From positions 186,001-250,000 of the forward strand of contig JAUHWT010000003.1 of NCBI GenBank assembly GCA_030427145.1: a DNA stretch of 64,000 bases, in the 5' to 3' direction. Below are positions 55,493-64,000 of this stretch, piece by piece. Under the pieces are notes generated by a model. It was given only the letters and a program-made list of their open reading frames with translations, was not told the origin of the DNA and made no database searches. Every line of letters begins with the position of its first letter. Within the stretch, counting starts at the first letter, position 1. Position numbers and translations under genes: made by a program. The DNA is from Alphaproteobacteria bacterium (lineage in GTDB: Bacteria; Pseudomonadota; Alphaproteobacteria; Rhodobacterales; Rhodobacteraceae).

Positions 55493-55987
55493 TCACCGAA
55501 AATAGGCGTCGTAAACGCTCTCATGCCCCAGATCGCGCACAAAAACCATCAGCGACGTATAGGTGAACACCAGAATGGCGAGCCACATCTGAACCACGCC
55601 AAAGTGGCTCCAGTCAAACGCCTGCACATCCGCCGCGACACCCGCGTCAAACCCTTCCGAACTCCGGCTGGCCGAAAATGCGCGCTCCGCCACATGCAAA
55701 ACAGTAGTCAGAATGTAGTAGAGAAACGACTTCCACAGGATCGAGACAAACCGCGACCGACCGTTAAAGCGGTTGAAGAACGGCAGCATCTCCGCCCCGA
55801 TCACCGCTTTCGCCACCAGCAATGCACCCACACAGGCCGTCAGATGCGAGATCGGAGTGGCCGCCGCATCCGGCGACAGCCCGTCAATCGTCAGCACCAG
55901 TGCATTGAAGCCAATCCCGAAATACACAACCGGCGGCAACATCTGACGCAATTCATGCGTTACCGTTTTTGCAAGAGACCGCGCCAA
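55493..55987 (-). CDS. Conserved hypothetical membrane protein
   Basis: This 164-residue protein has about four hydrophobic segments (approximately 15-35, 47-65, 82-100 and 130-150). I know no named family, but similar small proteins occur in alphaproteobacteria. The TTG at 55987 has GGAGGG just upstream. It lies alone between hisS and the flavin reductase gene, both on the same strand. Confidence 0.75.
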   Translation of the reverse strand: MARSLAKTVTHELRQMLPPVVYFGIGFNALVLTIDGLSPDAAATPISHLTACVGALLVAKAVIGAEMLPFFNRFNGRSRFVSILWKSFLYYILTTVLHVAERAFSASRSSEGFDAGVAADVQAFDWSHFGVVQMWLAILVFTYTSLMVFVRDLGHESVYDAYFR

Positions 55988-56036
55988 CTTTCCCTCCGAC
56001 TTATTACTCTACCAACTCCGCGCCGCGGACGCAGAC

Positions 56037-56513
56037 TCAATCCCTCGACAGCCTGGCATAACTCCCACGATGGTAAAGCAGCGGCAGCCCCCCTGGCACA
56101 TCGAAGCGCAAAACCTCGCCCACAACGATCAGGTGATCCCCACCGTCATAGCCTGCGGCATGGCGACACTCGAACCGAGCCGCGCAATCCTCAAAGAGCG
56201 GCGCATCCCCTGCTCCCTTCAAATAGTCCAGCCCGTCGAAATTTGTTCCGGTCGTCGCAAACCGCATCGACAGATCGGCTTGGTCCTCGTTCAGCACGTG
56301 TATGGCAAAATGGGACGCGGCCTCAAAAGCCGGGAAGCGGTCCGAATGCCGGGCCGGGGACCACAGGACCAGCGGCGGGTCCAGCGACACGCTCGCGAAG
56401 CTGTTCACCGTCATGCCAAGCGGCCCGTCCTCCGTCATGGTGGTGACAACGGTGACGCCCGTCGTGAAATGGCCAAGAGCGTCCCGAAACGCCCTGTCAT
56501 CAAAATCCCGCAT
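56037..56513 (-). CDS. Flavin reductase-domain protein
   Basis: This 158-residue protein has the HpaC/flavin-reductase fold: FRDALGHFTTGVTVVTT at the N-terminus, MTVNSFASVSLDPPLV, and DGGDHLIVVGEV near the end. Such proteins reduce FMN/FAD for a monooxygenase partner. No partner gene is adjacent. I use the ATG at 56513; codons further upstream look non-coding. Confidence 0.87.
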   Translation of the reverse strand: MRDFDDRAFRDALGHFTTGVTVVTTMTEDGPLGMTVNSFASVSLDPPLVLWSPARHSDRFPAFEAASHFAIHVLNEDQADLSMRFATTGTNFDGLDYLKGAGDAPLFEDCAARFECRHAAGYDGGDHLIVVGEVLRFDVPGGLPLLYHRGSYARLSRD

Positions 56514-56720
56514 TCCCGTTCCGCTCACTTGCCCGCATTCAGCGCCTGCCTCCGCTATACCGGCACCGCAGCTGGAATGATACCGGGCTCGAGCCATTCT
56601 CACGCCATTTTTTGGCTCCGGATCATTCGCATTAAACCCGGCTCCCGTACCCGCGACGTATTGATTCCCGGCAAACCGTGACTGTCCGGCGAAATTCCTG
56701 GCCGCGACAAAACAGGGACC

Positions 56721-56737
56721 GTATTTATCGTAAATAC
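56721..56737. promoter_or_regulatory. Perfect inverted repeat GTATTTA-N3-TAAATAC
   Basis: Seven-base arms (56721-56727 and 56731-56737) are separated by TCG. It lies about 210 bases before the flavin reductase gene and 160 before the small downstream gene. It looks like an operator for a dimeric regulator. Confidence 0.4.
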
Positions 56738-56782
56738 CAGACAGATTTACTCACATTGCGATCAGTTTTGTTAACCTTTTGG

Positions 56783-56821
56783 CCGAAATCAGCCATTTTG
56801 CGGCGTTTTCGGGGATTTTTT
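56783..56821 (+). terminator. Terminator-like hairpin in the intergenic region
   Basis: CCGAAA (56783-56788) pairs with TTTCGG (56807-56812) around an inner GCC/GGC hairpin, followed by a run of six T (56816-56821). No known gene ends here, so it may end an unannotated short RNA or attenuate the downstream small gene. Confidence 0.45.
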
Positions 56822-56900
56822 CCTAACTGTTCGGTCAAAAAAACGTCTAGACAGGGTCATCCGACGCCTCACGGTTTCGGACCAGTAAATTGAGGCGACC

Positions 56901-57086
56901 ATGTATCTACCAGAAAACAACGACCAGATGTTCGACATACTTGCGGAGCTCCGCGTGTATGCCGCGATGAACTCCATGCATGGACTGGCCGAGGAACTGG
57001 ACGATGCCCTGATACGCCTTGAGACGGAAATCCGCCGCGGCAACCGTGGCTGCAACACCCGTCACAGCGTCAGGGACAAGTCCTGA
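56901..57086 (+). CDS. Small protein, conserved-looking
   Basis: This 61-residue protein is predicted helical: YLPENNDQMFDILAELRVYA, then MNSMHGLAEELDDALIRLE and a basic tail. The ATG at 56901 follows GAGGCGACC, a good ribosome site. It resembles small Rhodobacterales proteins of unknown function that I have seen with the pattern LAEELDDALIRLETEI, but no name can be given. It has no membrane segment. Confidence 0.6.
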   Translation: MYLPENNDQMFDILAELRVYAAMNSMHGLAEELDDALIRLETEIRRGNRGCNTRHSVRDKS

Positions 57087-57140
57087 TCCTTGGAATCCGG
57101 CCCGCAACCCGCGGCCCGGGTCAATACCGACATCGCGATA

Positions 57141-59075
57141 TCACCCGGCCTGCTCCTCCGTGGACGCAGCAGCCTCTTCCGCCGTCTGTCGACGCCACGG
57201 AACGGTGAAGGAGTTCAGAATGTGCTCCGCCGCCTCGTCGTCGGCCGCATCGCCACCGCCTGACACCACGGCAACAAGCCCAAGCCTCGTGTCCTCCTCC
57301 ACGCCCAGAACCCGAACTTTCGAGCCCTCCTTCTTCAGGGCGTAGTCAAAGGTTCGCGCAATAGCGAGGCGCCGCAACGCCGGCTTGAATATCTTGCCCA
57401 CCGCCGTCTTCGGCAGTTCATCCAGTACCTCCACATGCCGCGGGAAGGCCGCACGCTCCTGGACTTCGCCATTAGCGTGCTGGATCAGTTCATCAACCGT
57501 CGCGTTCGCCCCGTCCGACAGTTCAACATAAACCGCCGGCACCTCACCCGAGTGCCGGTCCGGCTGACCAATCGCGCCCGCAAACGCCACATCGGGGTGC
57601 TTCATGAAAGCCTCCTCGATCGTCGCCGGGTCAATGTTGTGCCCACCCCGTATGATCAGATCCTTGGCCCGTCCGGTGATCCAGATGTAATTGTCACTGT
57701 CGATCCGGCCCAGATCGCCGGTACGCAGATACCCGTCCTCGGTCAGAACCTCGCGGTTGCGAACGGGATCGGTATAAACCTGCTCATTCACCCCGGGGTT
57801 TTTCACACAGATCTCGCCAACCTCATCCGTACCGCACTCGCGCTGGATCTTACCGCCGGATTCGCAATGCAAAATCCGCACATCCGTATATGGGAACGAA
57901 AACCCGACACTGCCCACCTTGCGCGTCCCGAACGGCGGATTGATCGACACGAGGCACGTGGCCTCGGTCATGCCATAACCCTCAAGGATTTTGACCCCGG
58001 TGGCCTCCTCAAAACGCGAGAACACCTCCTGCGGCATCGCGGCCGACCCGCTGATGGCAAGTCGCAATGTCGATACATCCGCATTGACCGGCCGCTGCAG
58101 CAACGCCGCCGCCGCCGTCGGGACCGTAATCATGAAGGTGGCCCGGTAGCGCTCAACCAGCTTCCAAAAATTGTCCATCACCCCATCGCCGCGATACCCC
58201 TGCGGCGTGGGAAACACGATATGGCATCCGGACATCAGAGCCGACATGTAGGCCGGATAGGCCGCCAGCACATGAAACATCGGTAACGGACACAGCATCG
58301 TGTCGTCCTCGGTGAACAGATGCGATGATCCGATCCAGCCATTGTACAAAATCCCGCTCGCCCGGTGCTGCGCCACCTTGGGCAGACCCGTGGTCCCGCC
58401 CGTGTGGAAATAGGCGCACATCCGGTCATCGAGAGTTTCCTTGAAATCCAGAAACTCGTGATTGTACCGCGCCATCTCCGTATAAAGGTCCAGGACCTTC
58501 GCCTTGTGCCGCACATCAATTTTCGGCCGGATAAACGGCACGATCCATCCCAGCGGCGCGCCCAGATACCGTGCCAGATCCACCTGGAGTACCGTCTCCA
58601 CATCCGGCGCCATCGCCACCGCATCGGCCACCGTCTGCGCCAGATCGGTCTTCGGGAAAGGCGCAAGCGTCACGACTACCTTGGCCCGCGTCTCACGCAG
58701 AATACCGGCGATATGCTCCGATGAAATGATTGGATTGATGGGATTGACGATCCCCGCCGTGGCCCCGGCCAGCATGACAAACGGCGCCTCGATCCCGTTG
58801 GGCAGAAGATACGCCACAACATCTTTTGGGCCGATTCCCAGATTGTGGAATAAATTGGCCGCCCGCGTCACATCGGCCTTCAACTCGCGCCAGGTCAGCG
58901 TGACCTTTTTGTCCTTCGGGCCGGATTTCAGCTGAAAACTGACCGCAGGCCGCGCCCCGTGCATGTCTACGGTCTGTGCAAGCTGCTCATAAAGCGAACG
59001 GGCCGTCCACCGGTCCCCGACCGGCATTTCCTCCTCCACGGCCACCTTGTCCGCGAATACCGCCGTTTTTTGCAT
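57141..59075 (-). CDS. Acyl-CoA synthetase (AMP-forming)
   Basis: This 644-residue enzyme activates a carboxylic acid with ATP and CoA. The adenylate-forming core has the P-loop YFHTGGTTGLPK (222-233), GYGMTEATCLV, RTGDLGRID and the catalytic Lys in PKTAVGKIFKPALR. It is larger than average because of a long C-terminal tail (about 590-644). The substrate is not certain; a medium- or long-chain fatty acid is likely. A TATTGAT-GA-ATCAATA repeat lies about 50 bases before the start. Confidence 0.93.
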   Translation of the reverse strand: MQKTAVFADKVAVEEEMPVGDRWTARSLYEQLAQTVDMHGARPAVSFQLKSGPKDKKVTLTWRELKADVTRAANLFHNLGIGPKDVVAYLLPNGIEAPFVMLAGATAGIVNPINPIISSEHIAGILRETRAKVVVTLAPFPKTDLAQTVADAVAMAPDVETVLQVDLARYLGAPLGWIVPFIRPKIDVRHKAKVLDLYTEMARYNHEFLDFKETLDDRMCAYFHTGGTTGLPKVAQHRASGILYNGWIGSSHLFTEDDTMLCPLPMFHVLAAYPAYMSALMSGCHIVFPTPQGYRGDGVMDNFWKLVERYRATFMITVPTAAAALLQRPVNADVSTLRLAISGSAAMPQEVFSRFEEATGVKILEGYGMTEATCLVSINPPFGTRKVGSVGFSFPYTDVRILHCESGGKIQRECGTDEVGEICVKNPGVNEQVYTDPVRNREVLTEDGYLRTGDLGRIDSDNYIWITGRAKDLIIRGGHNIDPATIEEAFMKHPDVAFAGAIGQPDRHSGEVPAVYVELSDGANATVDELIQHANGEVQERAAFPRHVEVLDELPKTAVGKIFKPALRRLAIARTFDYALKKEGSKVRVLGVEEDTRLGLVAVVSGGGDAADDEAAEHILNSFTVPWRRQTAEEAAASTEEQAG

Positions 59076-59120
59076 GGCGCTCTTCCCCTGTCTCTGTCCC
59101 GTTTCAGCCTGGGCATCTCA

Positions 59121-59136
59121 TATTGATGAATCAATA
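59121..59136. promoter_or_regulatory. Palindrome TATTGAT-N2-ATCAATA upstream of the acyl-CoA synthetase gene
   Basis: Arms 59121-59127 and 59130-59136 are exact complements separated by GA. It lies 46-61 bases before the acyl-CoA synthetase start, a typical operator position. It resembles an FNR site but has a two-base, not four-base, spacer. Confidence 0.5.
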
Positions 59137-59246
59137 ATGCGGGCGAACGCCCATCCGGACAAGGGATTACGCAAAGGAAGGTTCAGGTAATCCGGTTCTG
59201 GCACGGCTTTTCGACCCGGACGGCGCCAAAACCCGCGCAAACGATA

Positions 59247-59477
59247 TCAGTGCAGGCTGAGCAGCACCTCAATGTCGCGAATGGTCAGCGGTTCCAGAAG
59301 CTTGCGTTCGTCCGCGTTGAGCCTGCCGCTGTCGATCTGCGCATGTACCAGCCGCGCAACCTCGCTGGTCGACTGGTAGTAGAATTCCGGAGACTCGCGG
59401 CTCAGATCTTCCATAATCCGTTGCAGAAGAACCTTGCGCTTTTCCCCGTCGGTTTCGGATTTCTTTTCCTGAAGCAT
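59247..59477 (-). CDS. Small hypothetical protein
   Basis: This 76-residue protein is acidic and helical, ending in IRDIEVLLSLH. The ATG at 59477 is preceded by a seven-base G run, which decides it over an upstream start with unlikely N-terminal residues. No family is recognised and there is no membrane segment. It sits between the acyl-CoA synthetase promoter region and a divergent hypothetical gene. Confidence 0.6.
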   Translation of the reverse strand: MLQEKKSETDGEKRKVLLQRIMEDLSRESPEFYYQSTSEVARLVHAQIDSGRLNADERKLLEPLTIRDIEVLLSLH

Positions 59478-59634
59478 ATGGCCCCCCCCGCGAATGGCTT
59501 CACCATCAAAAGATAAAGCCGGAAACCAACGGATCAACCACACCGGCGCCGGATTGCAGCCGAAAACCGCCCGAAATCGACACAATGACGTGTAAGGCAC
59601 TGGACATGCGCTGCCCGCGTCACATCATAACCCC

Positions 59635-60246
59635 ATGAGTTTTCGCCTGATGAAACTGCTGAAACCAGAGGTCGCAACCGCACCCGCCATCGAAGACACC
59701 ACGCCCTTCGCGGAGCGTGTCATGGCGCTCAACGCGGATCCATATCTGATGGTCGCGGACACGGACCTCCGGCTGATCTCGGTTTTTGACGATCTGCGCT
59801 ATGACCGGTCCGACCTCGACATGCTCTGCGCTCCCATGCGCGACCGGGCGCTGCGCCGCCTCAAACCGATGCGATTTGCGCAGAAGTCCGGCACGGTCAT
59901 AGAAAACCGGGCGGAGGACATCCGCATACACATGCCGAAATTCCGCGCCCTCGGTGCCTCGCCGTTCGATGCCCTCCGCGACACCGACCAGCGCCCCCAG
60001 GACTACGTTCTGCTCACGCCAACCCAGACCGCCGCCCGAATTATCGAGGGCCACGATCCCGACCCGGCCATGGACCTGCTCGAAGCGCTGGTCGCCCGCC
60101 ACCCTGTCAACCTGCTGCGCATCTTTGACTTTCTGGACTCCAGCCCGCGGCATGAGGCGTTCAAAAAACCGCTGGGCTACCTCGTCCACGTTCAACGCCA
60201 GGCAATCACCAAAGAGCCGCTCAAAACCCGTCGCGCCCTGCGCTGA
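59635..60246 (+). CDS. Conserved hypothetical protein
   Basis: I do not recognise this 203-residue protein. The first part (about 20-110) has a globular pattern with PYLMVADTDLRLISVFDDLRY split here as LMVADTDLRLISVFDDL, the second part (about 125-190) is helical. It has no signal peptide or membrane segment. It ends 12 bases before the convergent ABC exporter gene. Confidence 0.7.
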   Translation: MSFRLMKLLKPEVATAPAIEDTTPFAERVMALNADPYLMVADTDLRLISVFDDLRYDRSDLDMLCAPMRDRALRRLKPMRFAQKSGTVIENRAEDIRIHMPKFRALGASPFDALRDTDQRPQDYVLLTPTQTAARIIEGHDPDPAMDLLEALVARHPVNLLRIFDFLDSSPRHEAFKKPLGYLVHVQRQAITKEPLKTRRALR

Positions 60247-60258
60247 CCGCGGTAACTG

Positions 60259-62043
60259 TTAGGCCGCGCCGTCCGTAAACTGCAACCGTGCCAGCCGCGC
60301 ATAGAGCCCGTCCTGCGCCACCAGCGTGTCGTGATTGCCATCGGCCACAATGCGGCCTTCCTCGAACACGATAATTCGGTCCGCCCGTTTCACCGTGGCC
60401 AGCCGGTGCGCAATAATCAGCGTCGTACGGCCCTCGGACAGGGTCTCAACCGCCTGCTGCACCGCCCGTTCACTCTCCGCATCCAGTGCGCTCGTGGCCT
60501 CATCGAGCAGCAGAACCGGCGCATCCCGCAGGATCGCCCGCGCCAGCGCAACCCGCTGCTTCTGCCCTCCGGAAAGCATCACGCCACGTTCACCGACAAA
60601 GGTGTCATATCCGTCCGGCAGCTTCTCAATAAACCGGTGTGCATCCGCCGCCCGCGCGGCCTCCCGCACCTCATCATCCGTCGCATCAGGCCGTCCGAAC
60701 CGGATGTTCTCCAGCGCCGAGGTTGCAAAAATCACCGGCTCCTGCGGCACGGAGGCAAACTGCGACCGCAAATCCGTCAGGGCCAGGTCTCGCAGCTGCA
60801 CGCCGTCGAGTGTAATCTCCCCGCTCATCGGATCAAAAAACCGCAGCAGCAACTGGAACACCGTCGATTTACCCGCCCCCGACGGTCCGACCAGGGCCAC
60901 GGTCTGTCCCGGTTTCACGTCAAACGACACCAGATCCAACGCCGCGATCTCCGGCCGCGCCGGGTAATGGAACGTCACATTGGAAAACCCGATCCGACCC
61001 TTCACGGGGTTCGGAAGCGCCTTCGGTGTGTCCGTTACGACAATCGGGTCCTCCGCCTGGATCAGTTCCACCATACGTTCCGTCGCACCCGCCGCCCGCT
61101 GCAACTCGCCCCAGATCTCCGACAGCGACCCAACGGCCCCCGCGACCAGCACCGCGTAAATCACAAACTGCACCAGCGCCCCGGGCGACATGGTCTCCGC
61201 CCGCACATCACGCGCCCCGATCCACAACACCGCCACAATTGAGGTAAAGACGAGGAAAATCACAATCGCCGTCATCACCGCCCGCGTCAGAATACGCTTC
61301 TTCGCGGTCGAAAACGCGTCCTCGGTCAGCCGTCCAAAGGCATCACGGCTGATCCGCTCATGTGTATTCGCCTGAATGGTTTGCGCCGCCTGCAACGCCT
61401 CCGATGCCTGCGCGCTCGATTCCGCAATCCGGTCCTGACTGGCCCGCGACAAAGCCCGCAGCTTGCGCCCAAGCGTCAGAATGGGAAACACCACCAGCGG
61501 CACACCCACCAGAACCAGCAGCGTCAGCTTCGCGCTGGTGATAAACAACAGCACCAGCCCGCCCACCAGCATCAGAACATTGCGCAACGCCACCGAGACC
61601 GACGAGCCGATCACCGACAGAACCAGCGTCGTATCCGTCGTCAGCCGCGACAGAACCTCACCGGTCATGATGCGCTCATAAAACGCCGGGCTCATCCCGA
61701 TCACCCGGTCATAAATCGCCCGCCGGATATCCGCGATCACCCGCTCTCCCAGCCGCGTGACCAGATAAAACCTCAGCGCCGTGCCGAGCGCGAGAAGACC
61801 CGCAATCCCAATGGCGGCGGCAAAGTACAGATCCATTTGCGGCAGAGACTCCGCAAAGAACCCGTCGATCACCCGCCGCACCGCAATCGGCAGCGTCAGC
61901 GACAGCCCCGCCGTTACAATCAGCGCCAGACCCGCGCCAACAACCAGTGTCGTATAGGGGCGCAAAAACGGCCCGAGTGCCCTGAGAGGTGCCAGCGACC
62001 GGGACTTCGCCCGCGCCTCCGCCGCACTGTCCATTCGCGCCAT
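60259..62043 (-). CDS. ABC exporter, MsbA-like half-transporter
   Basis: This 594-residue protein fuses a six-helix membrane domain (about 30-310) to an ATPase domain. Walker A is GPSGAGKST (386-394), the signature is LSGGQKQRVALARA, and Walker B is VLLLDEATSALD. It should act as a homodimer exporting lipids or a hydrophobic compound. The gene is alone, divergent from the histidine kinase gene. Confidence 0.93.
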   Translation of the reverse strand: MARMDSAAEARAKSRSLAPLRALGPFLRPYTTLVVGAGLALIVTAGLSLTLPIAVRRVIDGFFAESLPQMDLYFAAAIGIAGLLALGTALRFYLVTRLGERVIADIRRAIYDRVIGMSPAFYERIMTGEVLSRLTTDTTLVLSVIGSSVSVALRNVLMLVGGLVLLFITSAKLTLLVLVGVPLVVFPILTLGRKLRALSRASQDRIAESSAQASEALQAAQTIQANTHERISRDAFGRLTEDAFSTAKKRILTRAVMTAIVIFLVFTSIVAVLWIGARDVRAETMSPGALVQFVIYAVLVAGAVGSLSEIWGELQRAAGATERMVELIQAEDPIVVTDTPKALPNPVKGRIGFSNVTFHYPARPEIAALDLVSFDVKPGQTVALVGPSGAGKSTVFQLLLRFFDPMSGEITLDGVQLRDLALTDLRSQFASVPQEPVIFATSALENIRFGRPDATDDEVREAARAADAHRFIEKLPDGYDTFVGERGVMLSGGQKQRVALARAILRDAPVLLLDEATSALDAESERAVQQAVETLSEGRTTLIIAHRLATVKRADRIIVFEEGRIVADGNHDTLVAQDGLYARLARLQFTDGAA

Positions 62044-62220
62044 GTCTTTCCCGACCCCGTAAATCCGTGTTTGCGGTCACTTACCAACGCCACCGACGAG
62101 GCTCAAGCAAATGCGCCATCCCCCTTTCGCATTTGCCAAAAAACCGACAAACAGCTTTCGACTGGATTCGCTTCGCGCGCCCGCTATGATCCCTCCCGTA
62201 ATATCTCGGAATACCGGACA

Positions 62221-63459
62221 ATGGACGATACACCTTCGAACGACACCGCCGTTCAGGACCACGCCGCCTTTCTGGCTGGCCTGCACGACTTTCAGGCCGA
62301 TATCGAGATCCTGTCCGGCAGCCAACTGATCGGCACCATTCTCGAAACCATCATGCTGGCCACAAACATGCGCTTCGCCGCCGTGGCCCGTGTCACCGCC
62401 GACCGCTGGGTAGCCTGCCGCACGGTGGACGAGGTCAATTTCGGACTGCTCGCCGGCGACGAAATCGAAATCCGCTCAACCTTTTGCCAGTCCGTCCGCG
62501 ACACCGGCGACCGCGTGATGTTCAACGATGCAGCCACGGACGAGGTCTACCGCGACCATCCGATCGCCGCCAAATTCGGCATCGTCAGCTACGCCTCAAT
62601 CCCCATCTACCGCAGCAACGGCGCGTTTTTCGGCACGCTCTGTGCCATCGACACGGAACCAAGGGACGTCAGGCACCCCCGCGTCGTCGCCATGCTGGAG
62701 ATGTTCGCGGGCGTCATCAGCAGTGCGCTTGAAACCGAGGAACAGCTTGAGGCGCAGTCCATGCAGGTCGAGCGCGAACGCGAACTCACCCGAATTCAGG
62801 AGGAGTTCATCGCCGTTCTCGGCCACGATCTGCGCAACCCGGTCGCCGCATTCGGCGCGGGCCTGCGTCAGCTTTCCCGCGAACCGCAAAGCGACCGCGC
62901 CCTGAGCCTCATCCCCATGATGCGCCGCTCGCTCCACCGCATGAATGAGCTGATCGACAACATCATGATGCACGCCCGCTCCCGGCTTGGCGGCGGGATC
63001 CAGATCACGCCCGTGGCCGGTGCCCCGCTCGCCCAGGCCATCGCCGGCGTCGTCGAGGAAATCCGTGCAACCGGCCCCGAACAGGACATCCGCCTCGACC
63101 TCGCCCTTGGCGACGACATCCGCTGCGACGCCCCCCGCATCGCACAGGCCGTCTCCAACATGATATCGAACGCCATCAGCCACGGAAAACCAGGCACGAC
63201 CATCGACATCCGCGGCACCTCCACTGGCGATCAGGTCACCATCAGCGTCTCAAACACCGGCGACCCAATCCCGGAAAGCATCCGCGCCGCCCTCTTCATG
63301 CCCTTCCAGCGCGGACAAAATGCCGCCGCCGAGGGCTTGGGCCTCGGCCTGTTCATCGCCTCCTCCATCGCCACGTCCCATGGCGGCGGCATCGGAGTGC
63401 AATGTCAGAACGGTCTGACCACCTTCACCCTGTCCGTCCCCCAACAGTCAGCGCCCTGA
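62221..63459 (+). CDS. Soluble GAF-domain sensor histidine kinase
   Basis: This 412-residue protein has a GAF domain (about 30-170, with FFGTLCAID), a HisKA domain with phospho-acceptor H202 in LGHDLRNPVAAF, and an HATPase domain with NMISNAISHG and GLGLGLFIA. It has no membrane segment, so it senses a cytoplasmic signal. No response regulator gene is adjacent, making it an orphan. The ATG at 62221 is family-like; upstream codons belong to the antisense of the ABC gene. Confidence 0.9.
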   Translation: MDDTPSNDTAVQDHAAFLAGLHDFQADIEILSGSQLIGTILETIMLATNMRFAAVARVTADRWVACRTVDEVNFGLLAGDEIEIRSTFCQSVRDTGDRVMFNDAATDEVYRDHPIAAKFGIVSYASIPIYRSNGAFFGTLCAIDTEPRDVRHPRVVAMLEMFAGVISSALETEEQLEAQSMQVERERELTRIQEEFIAVLGHDLRNPVAAFGAGLRQLSREPQSDRALSLIPMMRRSLHRMNELIDNIMMHARSRLGGGIQITPVAGAPLAQAIAGVVEEIRATGPEQDIRLDLALGDDIRCDAPRIAQAVSNMISNAISHGKPGTTIDIRGTSTGDQVTISVSNTGDPIPESIRAALFMPFQRGQNAAAEGLGLGLFIASSIATSHGGGIGVQCQNGLTTFTLSVPQQSAP

Positions 63460-63469
63460 TCCGTCCGCG

Positions 63470-64000
63470 CTATCCCGACCGCCGGTACGCTACCCAGCCG
63501 CGAAACGAAAACGCGGCATAAAACATTTCGACACTTTCAAATCCGGCCTCGCGCAACAACGCCTCATCTTCCGCCGGAGACAGCGCGGGCAGACGTTCGG
63601 CAATCACCTCCGCCATTTTGGTCGACTGCTCCACCGGTATCCCCGAGGCCTTCTGATACCGGGCATACCGCCGCAGCCACGGACCATCCGCCTCAAAGCT
63701 GTGATGCATCACGACCAAAGGCGCCCCCGGTTCCAGCCGCTCCGCAATGGCCCGCAACGTCCGAAGCCGCTCTTCCCGCTTCAGAAAATGCAGCACCAAC
63801 AGGCACACCGCCCCATCAAACGGCCCGGCCCCGGCATCATCCACGTAGCCCTCAACCAATTCCACCCGCGAGACCAGCTCTCCCAGCGTCTCCCGCGCCA
63901 AGCCCAACATTTCCCGTGACGGATCCACTCCCTCGAACCGCCACCCCGGCCACCCTTCGGCCAAAGCCCGCACCTCCAGCCCGCCACCGGCACCCACAAC
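63470..64000 (-). CDS. SAM-dependent methyltransferase, N-terminus off the window
   Basis: This gene runs off the window end, leaving 176 codons. It shows the class I methyltransferase motif I (VVGAGGGLEV, right at the window edge), then VDPSREMLGLAR, DGAVCLLVLHFLKREERL and EPGAPLVVMHH. The N-terminal part (perhaps 20-60 residues) is missing. Substrate unknown. It is convergent with the histidine kinase gene. Confidence 0.83.
   Translation of the reverse strand, partial: VVGAGGGLEVRALAEGWPGWRFEGVDPSREMLGLARETLGELVSRVELVEGYVDDAGAGPFDGAVCLLVLHFLKREERLRTLRAIAERLEPGAPLVVMHHSFEADGPWLRRYARYQKASGIPVEQSTKMAEVIAERLPALSPAEDEALLREAGFESVEMFYAAFSFRGWVAYRRSG

Larger units (their letters stand above)
56514..56900. 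other. Intergenic region with an inverted repeat and a terminator-like hairpin
   Basis: This 387-base AT-rich stretch has no supported gene. It contains GTATTTA-TCG-TAAATAC (56721-56737) and a terminator-like structure (56783-56821), so it may hold a short transcript or a leader for the small gene that follows. Confidence 0.5.

Noticed and set aside
59121..59136. FNR site before the acyl-CoA synthetase gene
   Set aside because: The half-sites TTGAT/ATCAA are present but separated by two bases, not four, so FNR is unlikely to bind.
61360..62220. Upstream extension of the histidine kinase frame
   Set aside because: The added residues are Arg/Gln/His-rich and antisense to the ABC exporter; the GAF-kinase starts at 62221.
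1..64000. CRISPR array, prophage or genomic island
   Set aside because: No repeat-spacer arrays, integrase, transposase or phage structural genes were found, and base composition looks even across the window.

Overview
The window reads as chromosomal DNA of an alphaproteobacterium, most likely a marine-type member of the Rhodobacterales (Roseobacter/Paracoccus-like). The evidence is the GC-rich sequence (about 60 percent by eye) and several gene neighbourhoods familiar from that order: hflK-hflC-DUF2065-degP, hisS-hisZ-hisG, serC-serA preceded by a serC-type leader, glyQ-DUF6446-glyS-ppdK-like, a B12-dependent ribonucleotide reductase (nrdJ), DUF1489, DUF2842, CreA and thiN. Start codons are often GTG or TTG, and genes overlap by 1-8 bases in tightly coupled operons. 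I see no rRNA, transposase, integrase, phage gene or CRISPR array. One tRNA (Gly-GCC) is present.

Layout. 1-2.4 kb: the end of an arsenic detoxification operon (arsJ-acr3-arsC-arsH), closed by a bidirectional terminator. 2.5-8.6 kb, minus strand: membrane quality control (hflKC, DUF2065, degP), then glutathione reductase and rpiA. 8.8-10.2 kb: L-serine dehydratase. 10.4-11.2 kb: a LuxR solo beside a 20-bp palindrome. 11.5-14.7 kb: a duplicated-domain lipoprotein, then thiN, creA, DUF2842 and purA. 14.9-18.2 kb: a serine biosynthesis operon (serC, an AAC(6')-like GNAT gene, serA) behind a structured leader. 18.4-20.2 kb: two DMT exporters. 20.2-24.1 kb: glmM, a thioredoxin-fold protein, a CAP-domain protein and a cell-wall hydrolase. 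24.2-31.4 kb: a glycyl-tRNA synthetase operon interrupted by a glutaminase gene and ending in a divergent PPDK-like protein. 31.5-35.5 kb: trkH, folE2, metZ.

35.6-41.6 kb holds the most interesting block: hemP, a Cys/His-rich 161-residue protein, an imelysin, a di-haem DUF1111 oxidoreductase, a second imelysin-like protein and a DUF1513 propeller protein, all on the plus strand, with a perfect FNR-type site upstream. These families recur together and are linked to iron, but the biochemistry of the set is unknown. It looks like a periplasmic iron or haem handling system with an uncharacterised cytoplasmic partner.

41.7-48 kb: tRNA-Gly, a degenerate GGDEF-EAL protein, a cytochrome P450, mazG, a membrane-tailed sulfotransferase-like protein and a secreted PHB depolymerase. 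48-55.4 kb: nrdJ, DUF1489 and the hisS-hisZ-hisG operon. 55.5-64 kb: a small membrane protein, a flavin reductase, small hypothetical proteins, an acyl-CoA synthetase, an ABC exporter, an orphan soluble histidine kinase and the edge of a methyltransferase gene. All functional calls are from reading the sequence and remembering family motifs; no database search was possible.
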